DNA from: Marinobacter salarius
GTDB taxonomy: Bacteria > Pseudomonadota > Gammaproteobacteria > Pseudomonadales > Oleiphilaceae
Length of the DNA: 64,000 bases
Direction of reading: 5' to 3'
NCBI GenBank assembly: GCA_000831005.1
Contig: CP007152.1
Span: 4,464,001-4,528,000, forward strand
A program made the position numbers and the translations under genes. The notes beneath the pieces were generated by a model. It made no database searches, was not told the origin of the DNA, and saw nothing but the letters and a program-made list of their open reading frames with translations. This document shows, in pieces, positions 26,050-36,264 of the stretch. How positions within the stretch are numbered: position 1 is the first letter of the stretch; every line of letters starts with the position of its first letter.

Positions 26050-27354
26050 ATGCAAGTGTCTGTTGAAACGACCTCCAACATCGAACGTCGGATGACAATC
26101 GGTGTGCCCGCCCAGGAAATCGACCAGGCGGTTCAGAAACGCCTGCAGGAAACCGCTCGCACGGTAAAGATGAACGGTTTCCGCCCGGGCAAGGTGCCCA
26201 TGCGTGTGGTGAAGCGTCGTTTTGGTGACAGTGTCCGTCAGGAGATTGTCGGCGAGGTTATGCGCGACAACTACATCAAGGCGCTGCAGGAGCAGGACAT
26301 CAACCCGGCGGGTTGGCCGAAGTTCGAGCCGAAAACCATGGAAGAGGGCAAGGACCTGGAGTTCGTCGCCATTTTCGAAGTACTGCCGGAAGTGGAGCTG
26401 GGTGACTTCAGCAAGATCTCCGTTGAGAAGCCGAAAGCTGAGATTGCCGATAAAGACGTCGACACCATGATCGACAACCTGCGTCGCCAGCAGGCCACCA
26501 TGAAGTCGGTCAAGCGCAAGTCCAAGAACAAGGATGTGGTGCTGATTGATTTTAAAGGCACGGTTGATGGTGAAGAGTTCGAGGGCGGTGCTGCCGAGAA
26601 TCACAAGCTGACCCTTGGCTCAGGCCAGATGATTCCCGGTTTCGAGAAGGGCATTGTCGGCGGCAAGGCCGGTGAAGAGCTTGAAATCGAAGTGACCTTC
26701 CCCGAGGACTACCAGAACGAAGAGCTGGCGGGCAAGCCGGCTAAGTTCGACATCAAGATTCACGAGGTTCAGGAGCCGCAGCTTCCGGAGCTGGATGCTG
26801 AATTCTTCAAGAAATTTGGTATCGACGCTGAAGACGAAGCCACGTTCCGTGAAGAAGTGCAGAAGAACATGGAGCGTGAGCTCAAGCAGGCGGTCTCCAA
26901 CAAGGTTAAGAATGACGTGGTTGAGGGGCTTCTGGAAAGCACCGAGCTCGACGTGCCCACGGCCCTGGTGGATCAGGAGATTGATCGCCTGCGCCAGGAT
27001 GCGGTACAGCGGTTCGGCGGCCAGGTAGACTTCCAGCAGTTGCCCAAGGAAATCTTCGAAGAGCAGGCCCGTCGCCGTGTGAAAACAGGCCTTCTGTTCC
27101 AGGAAGTCGTCAAGCAGAACGACCTGAAGGCAGATCCTGCTAAAGTGGATGAAAAGATCCAGGAAATTGCGTCAACGTATGAACAACCTGAAGAGGTTGT
27201 GGCGCATTTCAACAGCAGCCCTGAACAGAAGCAGCAGATTGAGTCATCTGTTCTTGAAGATGCGGTTGTTGATCTGATTCTTGACCAGGCCAAGGTCAAG
27301 GAGAAGAAGCTGAAGTACGAAGAGGCTATCCAGGCCGGTCAGCAGCAGCGCTAA
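26050..27354 (+). CDS. tig: Trigger factor
   Basis: This 434-residue ribosome-associated chaperone and peptidyl-prolyl isomerase receives nascent chains at the exit tunnel. The N-terminal ribosome-binding domain has the signature loop GFRPGKVPMRVVKRRFG (residues 44-60). The FKBP-type isomerase domain follows (VLIDFKGTVDGEEFEGGAAE, MIPGFEKGIVGGKAGEE), then the long helical arms of the chaperone domain. Length and domain order are normal and no frameshift is seen. It precedes clpP, clpX and lon, the classic protein-quality-control order, with a terminator of its own. Confidence 0.98.
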   Translation: MQVSVETTSNIERRMTIGVPAQEIDQAVQKRLQETARTVKMNGFRPGKVPMRVVKRRFGDSVRQEIVGEVMRDNYIKALQEQDINPAGWPKFEPKTMEEGKDLEFVAIFEVLPEVELGDFSKISVEKPKAEIADKDVDTMIDNLRRQQATMKSVKRKSKNKDVVLIDFKGTVDGEEFEGGAAENHKLTLGSGQMIPGFEKGIVGGKAGEELEIEVTFPEDYQNEELAGKPAKFDIKIHEVQEPQLPELDAEFFKKFGIDAEDEATFREEVQKNMERELKQAVSNKVKNDVVEGLLESTELDVPTALVDQEIDRLRQDAVQRFGGQVDFQQLPKEIFEEQARRRVKTGLLFQEVVKQNDLKADPAKVDEKIQEIASTYEQPEEVVAHFNSSPEQKQQIESSVLEDAVVDLILDQAKVKEKKLKYEEAIQAGQQQR

Positions 27355-27400
27355 AGACGGCAGGGCTATTACAGATTGGCCCTGCATGCCTGGGAAGTAG

Positions 27401-27425
27401 AACAGCCGGTACGTCCGGCTGTTTT
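27401..27425 (+). terminator. Terminator after tig
   Basis: Arms AACAGCCGG (27401-27409) and CCGGCTGTT (27415-27423) with a 5-base loop, followed by TT. Confidence 0.7.
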
Positions 27426-27540
27426 CATCTTGGCCCGGTGCTGGCACAGTAATAGTGATAAGAAAAACGAGGCGTAGCTGATTTATAAGCGGTGGCGAAA
27501 AAAACGCCACTCCATTGTCCAGAAGGAGTTCACGCGCATC

Positions 27541-28176
27541 ATGACGCAGACACCAATTGATGGTCCCGCAATGGTTACCAATTCCGGCCTGGTACCAATC
27601 GTTATCGAGCAGACCGCACGAGGCGAACGTTCTTTTGACATCTTTTCCCGTCTGTTAAAGGAGCGGGTAATCTTCCTGGTGGGCCCGGTTGAAGACCATA
27701 TGGCCAACCTGATTGTGGCTCAGTTGCTGTTCCTTGAGTCCGAGAACCCGGACAAGGACATTCATCTGTACATCAACAGCCCGGGTGGCTCCGTTACTGC
27801 GGGTATGTCTATCTATGACACCATGCAGTTCATCAAGCCCGATGTGGCCACGCTGTGCGTGGGTCAAGCTGCCAGCATGGGCGCTTTTCTGCTGGCTGGC
27901 GGTGCAGAGGGCAAGCGTGCCTGTCTGCCGAATTCGCGGGTTATGATTCATCAGCCGTTAGGCGGTTACCAGGGTCAGGCTACGGATATTGAGATCCACA
28001 CACGTGAGATTCTGAAGATCCGTCACACCCTGAATTCCATCCTGGCCCATCATACCGGCCAGAAGCTGGACACCATCGCCAAGGATACAGACCGTGATAA
28101 TTTCATGGATCCTCAGCAGGCGAAGGACTACGGGCTGATTGATTCTATACTTGATAAGCGTGTACCGAATAAATAA
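27541..28176 (+). CDS. clpP: ATP-dependent Clp protease proteolytic subunit
   Basis: The 211-residue serine peptidase carries the triad Ser112 (GQAASMGAF), His137 (VMIHQPLGG) and an Asp in DTDRDNFM near residue 186. The oligomer handle and hydrophobic head regions are complete. ClpP assembles two heptameric rings and receives unfolded substrate from ClpX, encoded 77 bases downstream. Intact, with no frameshift. Confidence 0.98.
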   Translation: MTQTPIDGPAMVTNSGLVPIVIEQTARGERSFDIFSRLLKERVIFLVGPVEDHMANLIVAQLLFLESENPDKDIHLYINSPGGSVTAGMSIYDTMQFIKPDVATLCVGQAASMGAFLLAGGAEGKRACLPNSRVMIHQPLGGYQGQATDIEIHTREILKIRHTLNSILAHHTGQKLDTIAKDTDRDNFMDPQQAKDYGLIDSILDKRVPNK

Positions 28177-28253
28177 TACTGAAGGTAATCGCAACATTCC
28201 CTGCCGGCGTATTGAGGTGAGTGCGCCGGCAAACCAAGCTCAGAGGTATTTCA

Positions 28254-29537
28254 ATGGCAGATGAAAGAAACGGCAGGGGCGACGATAACGGCAAGTTGCT
28301 GTACTGCTCGTTTTGTGGAAAGAGCCAGCATGAAGTCCGTAAGCTCATTGCAGGGCCCTCGGTGTTCATCTGCGACGAGTGCGTCGATCTGTGCAACGAT
28401 ATTATCCGGGAGGAAATCCAGGAAAATGCACAGGAAGAGGCCAGTGATCGTCTTCCGACACCCGCTGAAATCCGCGACACGCTGAATGAATACGTGATCG
28501 GCCAGGACCGGGCCAAGGTGGTGCTGTCTGTAGCGGTTTATAACCACTACAAGCGCCTCCGCTACGGTGAGGGCAAGGCCGAGGTAGAACTTGGCAAGAG
28601 TAATATCCTGCTGATCGGCCCGACGGGTAGTGGTAAGACCCTGCTTGCCGAAACGCTGGCTCGGATGCTGAATGTTCCCTTCACGATTGCCGACGCAACC
28701 ACGTTGACCGAGGCGGGCTATGTCGGTGAAGACGTCGAGAACATCATCCAGAAACTTCTGCAGAAATGCGACTACGATGTCGACAAGGCCCAGCGAGGCA
28801 TTGTGTACATCGATGAAATTGACAAGATTTCCCGCAAGTCTGATAACCCGTCCATTACCCGGGATGTGTCCGGTGAAGGCGTTCAGCAGGCCCTGCTCAA
28901 GCTGATTGAGGGCACCGTGGCGTCCGTTCCTCCCCAGGGCGGCCGCAAACACCCGCAGCAGGAATTCCTGCAGGTCGACACCGGTAACATGCTGTTTATC
29001 TGCGGCGGCGCCTTTGCCGGCCTGGATAAGGTGATTCAGGAGCGCTCAGAGCGCAGCAGTATTGGTTTCTCTGCGCTGGTGAAGAGCCCGGACGACACCA
29101 AGAACACGGGCGATATCATTAAGGATGTCGAAACCGAGGACCTGGTCAAGTATGGCCTTATCCCGGAGTTCGTCGGTCGTTTGCCGGTGGTGGCGACTCT
29201 GACGGAACTGGATGAAGAGGCGCTTGTCCAGATACTGACTGAGCCCAAGAACGCTCTGACCAAACAGTACCAGAAGCTGTTTGACATGGAAGGCGTGGAA
29301 CTGGATTTTCGTGAAGACGCGTTGCGGGCTGTTGCTCGCAAAGCCATGGAGCGCAAAACCGGCGCCCGTGGTCTTCGTTCCATCATGGAGGCGACATTGC
29401 TGGACACCATGTATCAGATACCGTCTGAACATGATGTCTCCAAGGTGGTGATTGACGAGAGCGTCATCAGCGGCCAATCCGAGCCCTTCAAGATTTATGC
29501 GAGCAGCGACCACGCCAAGGCGGTACCGGAAGATTGA
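28254..29537 (+). CDS. clpX: ATP-dependent unfoldase ClpX
   Basis: The start is set at ATG 28254 (MADERNGRGDDNGKLLYCSF) after an AGAGG ribosome site, giving 427 residues. The N-terminal zinc-binding domain has four cysteines at residues 18, 21, 40 and 43. The AAA+ domain shows Walker A GPTGSGKT (122-129), Walker B IVYIDEIDK, the pore loop GYVGEDVENI, an arginine finger region and an IGF-type ClpP-docking loop (SSIGFSALV). The hexamer unfolds tagged proteins for ClpP. Complete; terminator downstream. Confidence 0.98.
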   Translation: MADERNGRGDDNGKLLYCSFCGKSQHEVRKLIAGPSVFICDECVDLCNDIIREEIQENAQEEASDRLPTPAEIRDTLNEYVIGQDRAKVVLSVAVYNHYKRLRYGEGKAEVELGKSNILLIGPTGSGKTLLAETLARMLNVPFTIADATTLTEAGYVGEDVENIIQKLLQKCDYDVDKAQRGIVYIDEIDKISRKSDNPSITRDVSGEGVQQALLKLIEGTVASVPPQGGRKHPQQEFLQVDTGNMLFICGGAFAGLDKVIQERSERSSIGFSALVKSPDDTKNTGDIIKDVETEDLVKYGLIPEFVGRLPVVATLTELDEEALVQILTEPKNALTKQYQKLFDMEGVELDFREDALRAVARKAMERKTGARGLRSIMEATLLDTMYQIPSEHDVSKVVIDESVISGQSEPFKIYASSDHAKAVPED

Positions 29538-29558
29538 TGCTCCGGTCAGTCGGCGTTT

Positions 29559-29584
29559 AAAAAGGGCGGAAACGCCCTTTTTTT
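29559..29584 (+). terminator. Terminator after clpX
   Basis: AAAGGGCG (29561-29568), loop GAAA, CGCCCTTT (29573-29580), followed by more T. Confidence 0.9.
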
Positions 29585-29696
29585 ATGCCCGCACCGTGCC
29601 GGGAAATGGTGCCTGGGCGCGTAAAAAGATTGCAATTTTTGCTGTCGCCCCAATGAAGGGTGATATGCTGAATCAAACATCGTCAGAGGATTTTCT

Positions 29697-32113
29697 ATGA
29701 CCCTGATACCTGAAGAGTCCGTGCAAGAATACCCGCTGTTGCCGCTGAGAGATGTGGTGGTGTTCCCGCACATGGTGGTGCCGCTGTTTGTGGGCCGGGA
29801 AAAGTCCATACAGGCACTGGAAGCGGCCATGGAGGGCAACAAGGAAATCCTGCTGGTGGCTCAGAGAGATGCGTCGACGGACGAACCGGGGCCGGATGAT
29901 GTGTTTGCCATGGGTACTGTAGCCACAGTATTGCAAATGCTCAGGTTGCCGGATGGCACCGTCAAGGTCCTGGTTGAGGGCAACGCCCGTGCAACCGTTA
30001 CCGGCATCGCTGAAGGCGAGTATCTCGCCGGTACGGCCATGCTGATGGATGAGGACTCGCTGCCAGCCAGGGAAGAGGAAGTACTGGTCAAAACCCTGAT
30101 GGACGAGTTCGAGAAGTACGTGAAGCTCTCCAGGAAGGTGCCCTCGGAAGTCTCCAATGCGCTGACCGGCATCAATGAGCTTGAGCGCCTTGCAGACACC
30201 ATGGCAGCCCATCTGGAGCTGAAGATTCCCGAGAAGCAGGAGCTTCTTGAAGCCCTCGAGATTCGCCAGCGCGTTGACTTGCTGCTGGGCAAGCTGGACG
30301 GCGAAATTGACCTGATCGAAGTTGAAAAACGCATCCGCGGCCGCGTCAAGAAACAGATGGAGCGGAGCCAGCGGGAGTACTATCTCAACGAGCAGATGAA
30401 AGCCATCCAGAAAGAGATGGGCAGCTCGGTGAGGGCAACAACGATTTTGAAGAGCTTGAGCAAAAGCTGGAGGAAGCCGGCCTGCCCGAAGAGGCCCGCA
30501 AGAAAACCGAAGCGGAACTGAACAAGCTCAAGATGATGTCACCGATGTCTGCAGAGGCAACGGTGGTGCGTGGTTACATCGACTGGATGCTGGCCATTCC
30601 CTGGAAAAAACGCAGCCGTGTTCGTCACGATATAGAGAAGGCCCGCGACATCCTGGACGAGGATCACTACGGCCTGGATGAAGTGAAGAAGCGCATCCTG
30701 GAGTATCTGGCGGTTCAGAGCCGGGTGAAAAAGGTGAAGGGCCCGGTTCTCTGTCTGGTAGGCCCTCCCGGTGTTGGCAAGACCTCTCTTGGCCAATCGA
30801 TCGCTCGCGCGACCAATCGCAAGTACACGCGTATGGCGTTGGGCGGCGTCCGTGATGAAGCGGAGATTCGTGGCCACCGCAAAACCTACATTGGTGCCTT
30901 GCCCGGCAAGTTGCTTCAGAAGCTGTCCAAGGTGGGTGTGAAGAACCCATTGTTCCTGTTCGACGAGATCGACAAGATGGGCATGGACCATCGTGGCGAC
31001 CCGGCATCAGCGTTGCTGGAAGTGCTCGACCCGGAACAGAACCACACCTTCAACGACCATTACCTGGAGGTCGATTACGATCTCTCCGACGTGATGTTCG
31101 TGTGCACGTCGAACTCCATGGACATTCCGCCGGCGCTGCTGGACCGCATGGAGATTATTCGTATCCCCGGGTACACCGAGGACGAGAAGGTCAACATTGC
31201 GCTGAAGTATCTGTTGCCCAAGCAGGTCAAGGCCAATGGTCTTCGTAAGAACGAACTCGACATGCCGGAGCAAACGCTTCGTGACCTGATTCGCTACTAT
31301 ACCCGTGAGGCCGGCGTACGCGGCCTTGAGCGTGAGATCGCCAAGATCTGCCGCAAAGTGGTGCGGGATCACGTTGAAAGCGGTGACAAGGCTTCTGTGA
31401 CGCTCTCGCCCGAGATGCTTGAGGACTATTCCGGCGTCAAGAAGTTCAAGTATGGCCTCGCCGAGGAGAAGAATCAGGTCGGACAGGTGACAGGCCTTGC
31501 CTGGACCCAGGTCGGTGGTGAGCTGCTGACTCTCGAATGCGCATTGACCAAAGGCAAGGGACGGGTGGTCAAGACCGGCTCCCTGGGTGATGTTATGCAG
31601 GAGTCTATCCAGGCCGCCCTGACAGTGGTCAGAAGTCGCGCACTGGGGTTGGGTATCAGTGACGATTTCCATGAAAAGCACGATCTGCACGTTCACGTTC
31701 CTGAGGGCGCAACGCCAAAAGATGGTCCTAGCGCCGGTATCGGCATGTGCACGGCACTGGTTTCTTCATTGACCCAGATTCCGGTTCGGGCCGATGTAGC
31801 GATGACCGGCGAGATCACCCTGAGGGGCCGCGTGCTGGCCATCGGCGGCCTCAAGGAAAAGCTTCTGGCGGCGCACCGGGGTGGCATCAAGACGGTGATT
31901 ATCCCGGATGAAAATGTTCGTGATCTCAAGGAGATACCGGAGAACATCAAGGAATCACTGGAGATCCGTCCGGTCAAATGGATTGACGAGGTTCTGGACA
32001 TTGCGCTGGCCTATCCGCCCGAACCGCGCGCCGAAGATTCGTCCTCGAAACCGGGTGCAGGTAAGCCCCGTGACGAAGACGGTGACGCTGCAGAGCGCAT
32101 AAATACACATTAA
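29697..32113 (+). CDS. lon: ATP-dependent protease Lon, one frameshift
   Basis: The N-terminal LON domain (YPLLPLRDVVVFPHMVVPLF) and coiled coil read from 29697; the AAA+ and protease domains read in a second frame. The break lies at about 30422: adding one G to GGGCAGCTC restores KEMGELGEGNNDFEELEQ, after which the second frame is continuous. Total is about 805 residues, the normal length. Walker A is GPPGVGKTSLG, Walker B is LFLFDEIDKMG, the catalytic Ser is in PKDGPSAGIGM and the catalytic Lys in GGLKEKLLAAHRGG. Lon degrades misfolded and regulatory proteins. The shift is most probably a sequencing error. Confidence 0.95.
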
Positions 32114-32128
32114 ACCCGCGTTGAATTG

Positions 32129-32158
32129 TTGACATGCGAGAGAGCCCATTGGTATAAC
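32129..32158 (+). promoter_or_regulatory. Sigma-70 promoter of hupB
   Basis: TTGACA (32129-32134) and TATAAC (32153-32158) with an 18-base spacer. The hupB start is about 190 bases downstream, implying a long leader. Confidence 0.75.
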
Positions 32159-32351
32159 TGTTTCGCCGTGAAGCAGCCAATATCAAGGGCTCCCGCGCAG
32201 TTAATGCCTATTCCGAACACCGGTTAGTAACCGAAAGGAATAAAAATAGTGAAGAATGGAATTCTCTGACCGCTTATGCGATAGTCGGGAACGTCCAGGA
32301 AACAACAAACCAACCTATAACATCTTCAACCTGAAATCGAAGGGGTTTAGT

Positions 32352-32624
32352 GTGAACAAGTCCGAACTGATCGATGCAATTGCAGAATCCGCAGATATCT
32401 CCAAAGCCGCTGCTGGCCGTGCTCTGGATGCCATGACCACCTCCATCACCGGTGCCCTTAAAAAAGGCGATCAGGTAACCCTGATTGGTTTTGGTACTTT
32501 CTCTGTTAAAGAGCGTGCCGCTCGTACTGGCCGTAACCCGCAGACGGGTGCCGAGATCAAGATCCCGGCCTCCAAAGTGCCTGGGTTCAAGGCAGGTAAG
32601 GCCCTGAAAGACGCCGTTAAGTAA
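32352..32624 (+). CDS. hupB: DNA-binding protein HU-beta
   Basis: The frame is open from 32256, but homology starts at GTG 32352 (MNKSELIDAIAESADISKAA), giving 90 residues, the exact HU length. The helical dimer core (GRALDAMTTSITGALKKGDQ), the DNA-intercalating arm (ARTGRNPQTGAEIKIPASKV) with its Pro, and the C-terminal helix (PGFKAGKALKDAVK) are present. HU bends and compacts DNA. The lon-hupB-ppiD order is the standard one in gammaproteobacteria. Confidence 0.97.
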   Translation: MNKSELIDAIAESADISKAAAGRALDAMTTSITGALKKGDQVTLIGFGTFSVKERAARTGRNPQTGAEIKIPASKVPGFKAGKALKDAVK

Positions 32625-32720
32625 CGGACTCTTTCATCTGGCGATGTCCGGGTTTCCCGGTCATTGTCGGAGCGGTTGGCCCGGCGGCGATACCGCTGTC
32701 AGCCTGCTCCAGATGAATTC

Positions 32721-32750
32721 AAGGCGCATTCCTGAAAGAATGCGCCTTTT
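32721..32750 (+). terminator. Terminator after hupB
   Basis: Arms AAGGCGCATTC (32721-32731) and GAATGCGCCTT (32738-32748), loop CTGAAA, then a T run. Confidence 0.9.
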
Positions 32751-32797
32751 TACGTTAAGAGACCCTCACAGACTTTGATCAGGGATCCGGGAGAGAC

Positions 32798-34649
32798 ATG
32801 CTTCAAGATATTCGGGAAAATGCCCAGGGCACCATTGCCAAAATCATCATTGGCCTTCTGATTGTTTCACTTTCTATCTGGGGAATGGACGCGATTGTCG
32901 GTGGTTTTTCCGGCGAGCCTGAAGTGGCAACGGTCAATGGGGAAGAGATCACCGAGAGGGAATTCCTCCGGGTTGTACAGATCGAGAGTCAGCGCCGCCT
33001 GTCCGAGATGGAGAATCCGGATCCGTCGTTGCTGGATGAGGATCAGGTTCGTCAGGATGTTCTCGATGCCCTGATCCAGCAAAAAGTGATGACCCTGAAC
33101 GCCGAAGACCAGGGGCTGGAACTCTCCGATGCCGATATTGACTCCCTGATCACCCAGATGCCCCAGTTCCAGGTAGACGGTACCTTTAACCGCGACCGGT
33201 TTGTCTCTGCGGTCAGGAATATGGGAATGGGCGTTGCCGAGTTTCGCGAAACCATGCGCAAGCAGTATGTGGTAAACCAGATCCGTGCCGGTATCTCTCA
33301 GAGCGGCATCGTGACGGATGAAAATGTGGCCCAGTTGCTGCGCATCCAGAACCAGACCCGTGACTTCCGTGTGACGACACTCTCTGCAGACGCTGTGAGC
33401 GATCAGGTGGAGGTGACCGAGGCCGATGTGGAAGCCTACTACGATGAGAATCAGGACGCCTTCAAGTTGCCTGAGAGCGTGGATGCCAGTTACATCGTTC
33501 TGTCACTGGCAGCACTTGCCGAAACCATCGATGTCAGTGATGACCAACTGCGTGACTATTATGAACAGCGGTCTTCTGAGTTGGCCCGCGAAGAACGACG
33601 CGCCTCACATATCCTGATTGAGGATGGAGAGAACGCTGAAGAGACCATGGCGACGATTCAGGCGCGTCTGGCAGCCGGTGAGTCGTTTGCAACGCTGGCT
33701 GAAGAGTTCTCCGTGGATACGGTCTCCGCAGAGCAGGGGGGCGATCTGGGCTTTGCTGAGCGAGGTGTCTACGATCCGGCCTTCGAAGAAGCCCTGTTTG
33801 CACTTGAAGAAGGGGAAGTATCCGAACCGGTGTCCACCAGCTTCGGTGTTCATCTCATCAAGCTTGAGGACGTGCAGAAAACCGAAGCGCCCCCATTGGC
33901 AGAGCTGGAAGATCAACTCCGCCGTGAGCTTGCCCAGCGTGAAGCCACCGAGCGTTTTGCCGAAGTTCGCTCAGAGCTTGCTGACCTGGCTTATGCGGCT
34001 GATGATCTGGCCGGTCCAGCAGAAGAACTGGGTCTTGAAGTGCGGGAAAAGAGTGGTATCACCCGGAACGGGGGTGAAGCGCCCTTTGATCACGCGGGTC
34101 TGATCCGCCAGTTGTTTTCCGAGGATGTATTGACCGAAGGCTTTAACACCGAGCTGATTGACGTCGGCGATAATATGTCCGTTGTGGCGCGGGTCAGTGA
34201 GTACCAGGAGGCACAGCAGCAACCGCTTGAAGAAGTGGCCGATGAAATTCGTGCGGCGCTGACCAGTCAGAAGACTCGTGAAGCGCTCAGAGAGCGTGCT
34301 GACGCGATCATCGCTGACCTTGAATCCGGCAAGAACATTGAAGAGCTGGGGCTTGAGGAGTGGCAATCCTATGAGGATCAGCCAGGAGCAACCCATCGCT
34401 CGGTGGTGCTGTCATGTCCCAGGTGTTTTCACTTCAACGCCTGGTGACGGAGACAATGTCTACGGCTCGGTGGTGTCCAGTGACAGCGCGACCATCGTGG
34501 CCCTCGATGCGGTTAACGAGGGTGACGTGAACCGGGATGGTGGTGAATTCCGGCAGCTTCGCGGTTTCCTGGCATCGCTTGAGGGGCAGCGCGAGTATCA
34601 GGCGTATCAGCAGTTCCTCAGAGAGAACGCCGAAGTAGAACGGCCGTAA
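32798..34649 (+). CDS. ppiD: Periplasmic folding chaperone PpiD, frameshifted near the C-terminus
   Basis: An N-terminal inner-membrane anchor (AKIIIGLLIVSLSIWGMDAI) is followed by a SurA-N-like chaperone region (VATVNGEEITEREFLRVVQI) and a parvulin-type domain at about residues 265-355 (RRASHILIEDGENAEETMAT, GDLGFAERGVYDPAFEEALF, FGVHLIKLEDV). The frame breaks twice near 34385 and 34440, and resumes as PGDGDNVYGSVVSSDSATIV to the stop at 34649. The intervening third frame reads SNPSLGGAVMSQVFSLQR, as expected for the gene. PpiD assists proteins leaving the Sec translocon. The shifts are probably sequencing errors. Confidence 0.92.
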
Positions 34650-34650
34650 C

Positions 34651-34680
34651 AACAAGGCACCCGGTATCGGGTGCCTTGTT
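34651..34680 (+). terminator. Strong hairpin after ppiD
   Basis: A perfect 13-bp stem AACAAGGCACCCG/CGGGTGCCTTGTT with loop GTAT starts directly after the stop codon of ppiD. Confidence 0.8.
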
Positions 34681-34694
34681 GCATTGCACGAGAG

Positions 34695-34720
34695 GCCCGG
34701 GCAACGTCCCGGGCTTTTTT
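34695..34720 (+). terminator. Second terminator after ppiD
   Basis: GCCCGGG (34695-34701), 6-base loop, CCCGGGC (34708-34714), six T. Confidence 0.85.
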
Positions 34721-34821
34721 AACAGCGGCAGGTGCAGGACGCCAGAGCGCAGCGACGGCGGGCCCGAAGCCGAAGGCCGACAGGCCTGAGCAATGTAGGT
34801 CATCGTCAGGCTCCTAATACC

Positions 34822-34856
34822 AAAAACCCCCGCGGCTTCGCCGACGGGGGTTTTTT
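34822..34856 (+). terminator. Third terminator-like hairpin before the exported-protein array
   Basis: AAAAACCCCCG pairs with CGGGGGTTTTTT around a CGGCTTCGCCG inner stem-loop; flanked by A and T runs, so bidirectional. The stretch 34857-35064 has no gene and no clear consensus promoter, although the array promoter must lie there. Confidence 0.85.
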
Positions 34857-35064
34857 ATTGCCTGTAAAAAAGTACCTTCAGCGTCGACTCATTTTTCAAA
34901 TCTATGACCTTGCTCACAGTGACAAACTGTAAACGAGGTTAGGATCTGTACAAGAACTGGCCAAAATAAAAATTGCCAGCGAAAGCAGCATTAGTGTTCA
35001 GAGACACTCATCGAAAATAACAATAAACCGCTTTTCAGAATGCGGTTAATGGTGAGATCTGTCT

Positions 35065-36264
35065 ATGAATCGTGTCGTTTGGCATTTGTTAGCGGTGCTG
35101 TCAGTGACCCCTCCTGCGTTTGCGGACCTGCAGCCAATCTCCGATAGCGATATGTCGGAAGTAACTGGTCAAGCATTCATTTCGGTTGATCGCCAATATC
35201 ACCCCGACGAGACCGACAATACCTCTTATACACGCGTTAACCTGGGAATGGACATTGATATCCAGACCAATGTTGACGTACTCGAGTTGGGGCGCTACGA
35301 GCGGGATGGTGAAAAAGCCGGAACGTCCGATGTCTATATAGAGGACTTTGCGCTCGGATATATCAATAACCAAGCGTACTTCGAGCGCAACTCCAAGGCG
35401 CCCCGCCAGCTCAAGCCGGATGGCTCGGCCTATGGAGAAGGCGAAATCGTCCCGTTCAACATCGAGAACCCCTATCTGGAATTTGCGTTCGACGAGGACG
35501 CTCAGGAGATCGTTGGTTTTCGGCTGGGCTTCGGAGAGTCCATGGGCATCCTCTCTGGCAAGATTGGAACTCTCACCGGCAACGTCAATGTAGACATCAT
35601 TGATCGCGGTGAAGGTTTGAGTCAGGCCAGCTCCAGCGGCAACTTCTTTGATCAGGTCATCGTTCTGCTTACCCCGTTGCTTGAAGGCAGTAGTCCGCTC
35701 CAGACCAAGGCGCAACTGGTGTACGGCGAAGAAGGGCATCCTGATATCGGTGAGCTTGATCCCATTCGGGCGGAATATATTGGCATCCCTAATGGAGAAC
35801 GCTTCGTGCTCGAGGATGCGGGCGGGTTCACTCGCTGGTCCGTAAAGAACCTTATTGGTTGGGGCTCTAGTTCCCGTATTGACGTGCCTGATTGCTCTTT
35901 CTTCAGTTGTGGCAGCGGAGATATTTATGTCTACGCCCAGGACTGCCTGGTCCTGGGTATCGATTCCTGTTTTGACCTCGATATTTACAACAGCTTTCCA
36001 ATCGGCACGGTGGAAGAAGTTGGTAATCAGCGGAGGATTACAGGACCGGCCGACGGAGCGTTTATTTCATTCCAGACCAAAGACCTTGACTGGCTGGAAG
36101 ACGTCAAGAACACCAACCCGACGCCGGAGGATTTCATTCGGGCGACTTCCGGGGCCTTCTTCAATATTCCGAACGGTGCAACCGAGGTCAATCTTAACGA
36201 GGCCCTTTACGGCACCGACCGTTACCGAACGGAATACATCGATCGGGGCAGGGGGTTGTTTTGA
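35065..36264 (+). CDS. Exported GQ-motif (DUF6160-like) protein 1
   Basis: The 399-residue protein has a signal peptide cleaved after PPAFA and the motif DLQPISDSDMSEVTGQAFIS just after it. This motif (hydrophobic start, D..LSE(V/I)xGQ) is the hallmark of DUF6160-like/Fil-type exported proteins of Marinobacter, Acinetobacter and relatives. The rest is beta-rich with repeated acidic turns. A cysteine-rich insert (VPDCSFFSCGSGDIYVYAQD, CLVLGIDSCFDL) near residue 275 could form disulfides. First gene of a four-gene operon; the stop overlaps the next start (TGATG). Location is probably the envelope or cell surface; function unproven. Confidence 0.7.
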   Translation: MNRVVWHLLAVLSVTPPAFADLQPISDSDMSEVTGQAFISVDRQYHPDETDNTSYTRVNLGMDIDIQTNVDVLELGRYERDGEKAGTSDVYIEDFALGYINNQAYFERNSKAPRQLKPDGSAYGEGEIVPFNIENPYLEFAFDEDAQEIVGFRLGFGESMGILSGKIGTLTGNVNVDIIDRGEGLSQASSSGNFFDQVIVLLTPLLEGSSPLQTKAQLVYGEEGHPDIGELDPIRAEYIGIPNGERFVLEDAGGFTRWSVKNLIGWGSSSRIDVPDCSFFSCGSGDIYVYAQDCLVLGIDSCFDLDIYNSFPIGTVEEVGNQRRITGPADGAFISFQTKDLDWLEDVKNTNPTPEDFIRATSGAFFNIPNGATEVNLNEALYGTDRYRTEYIDRGRGLF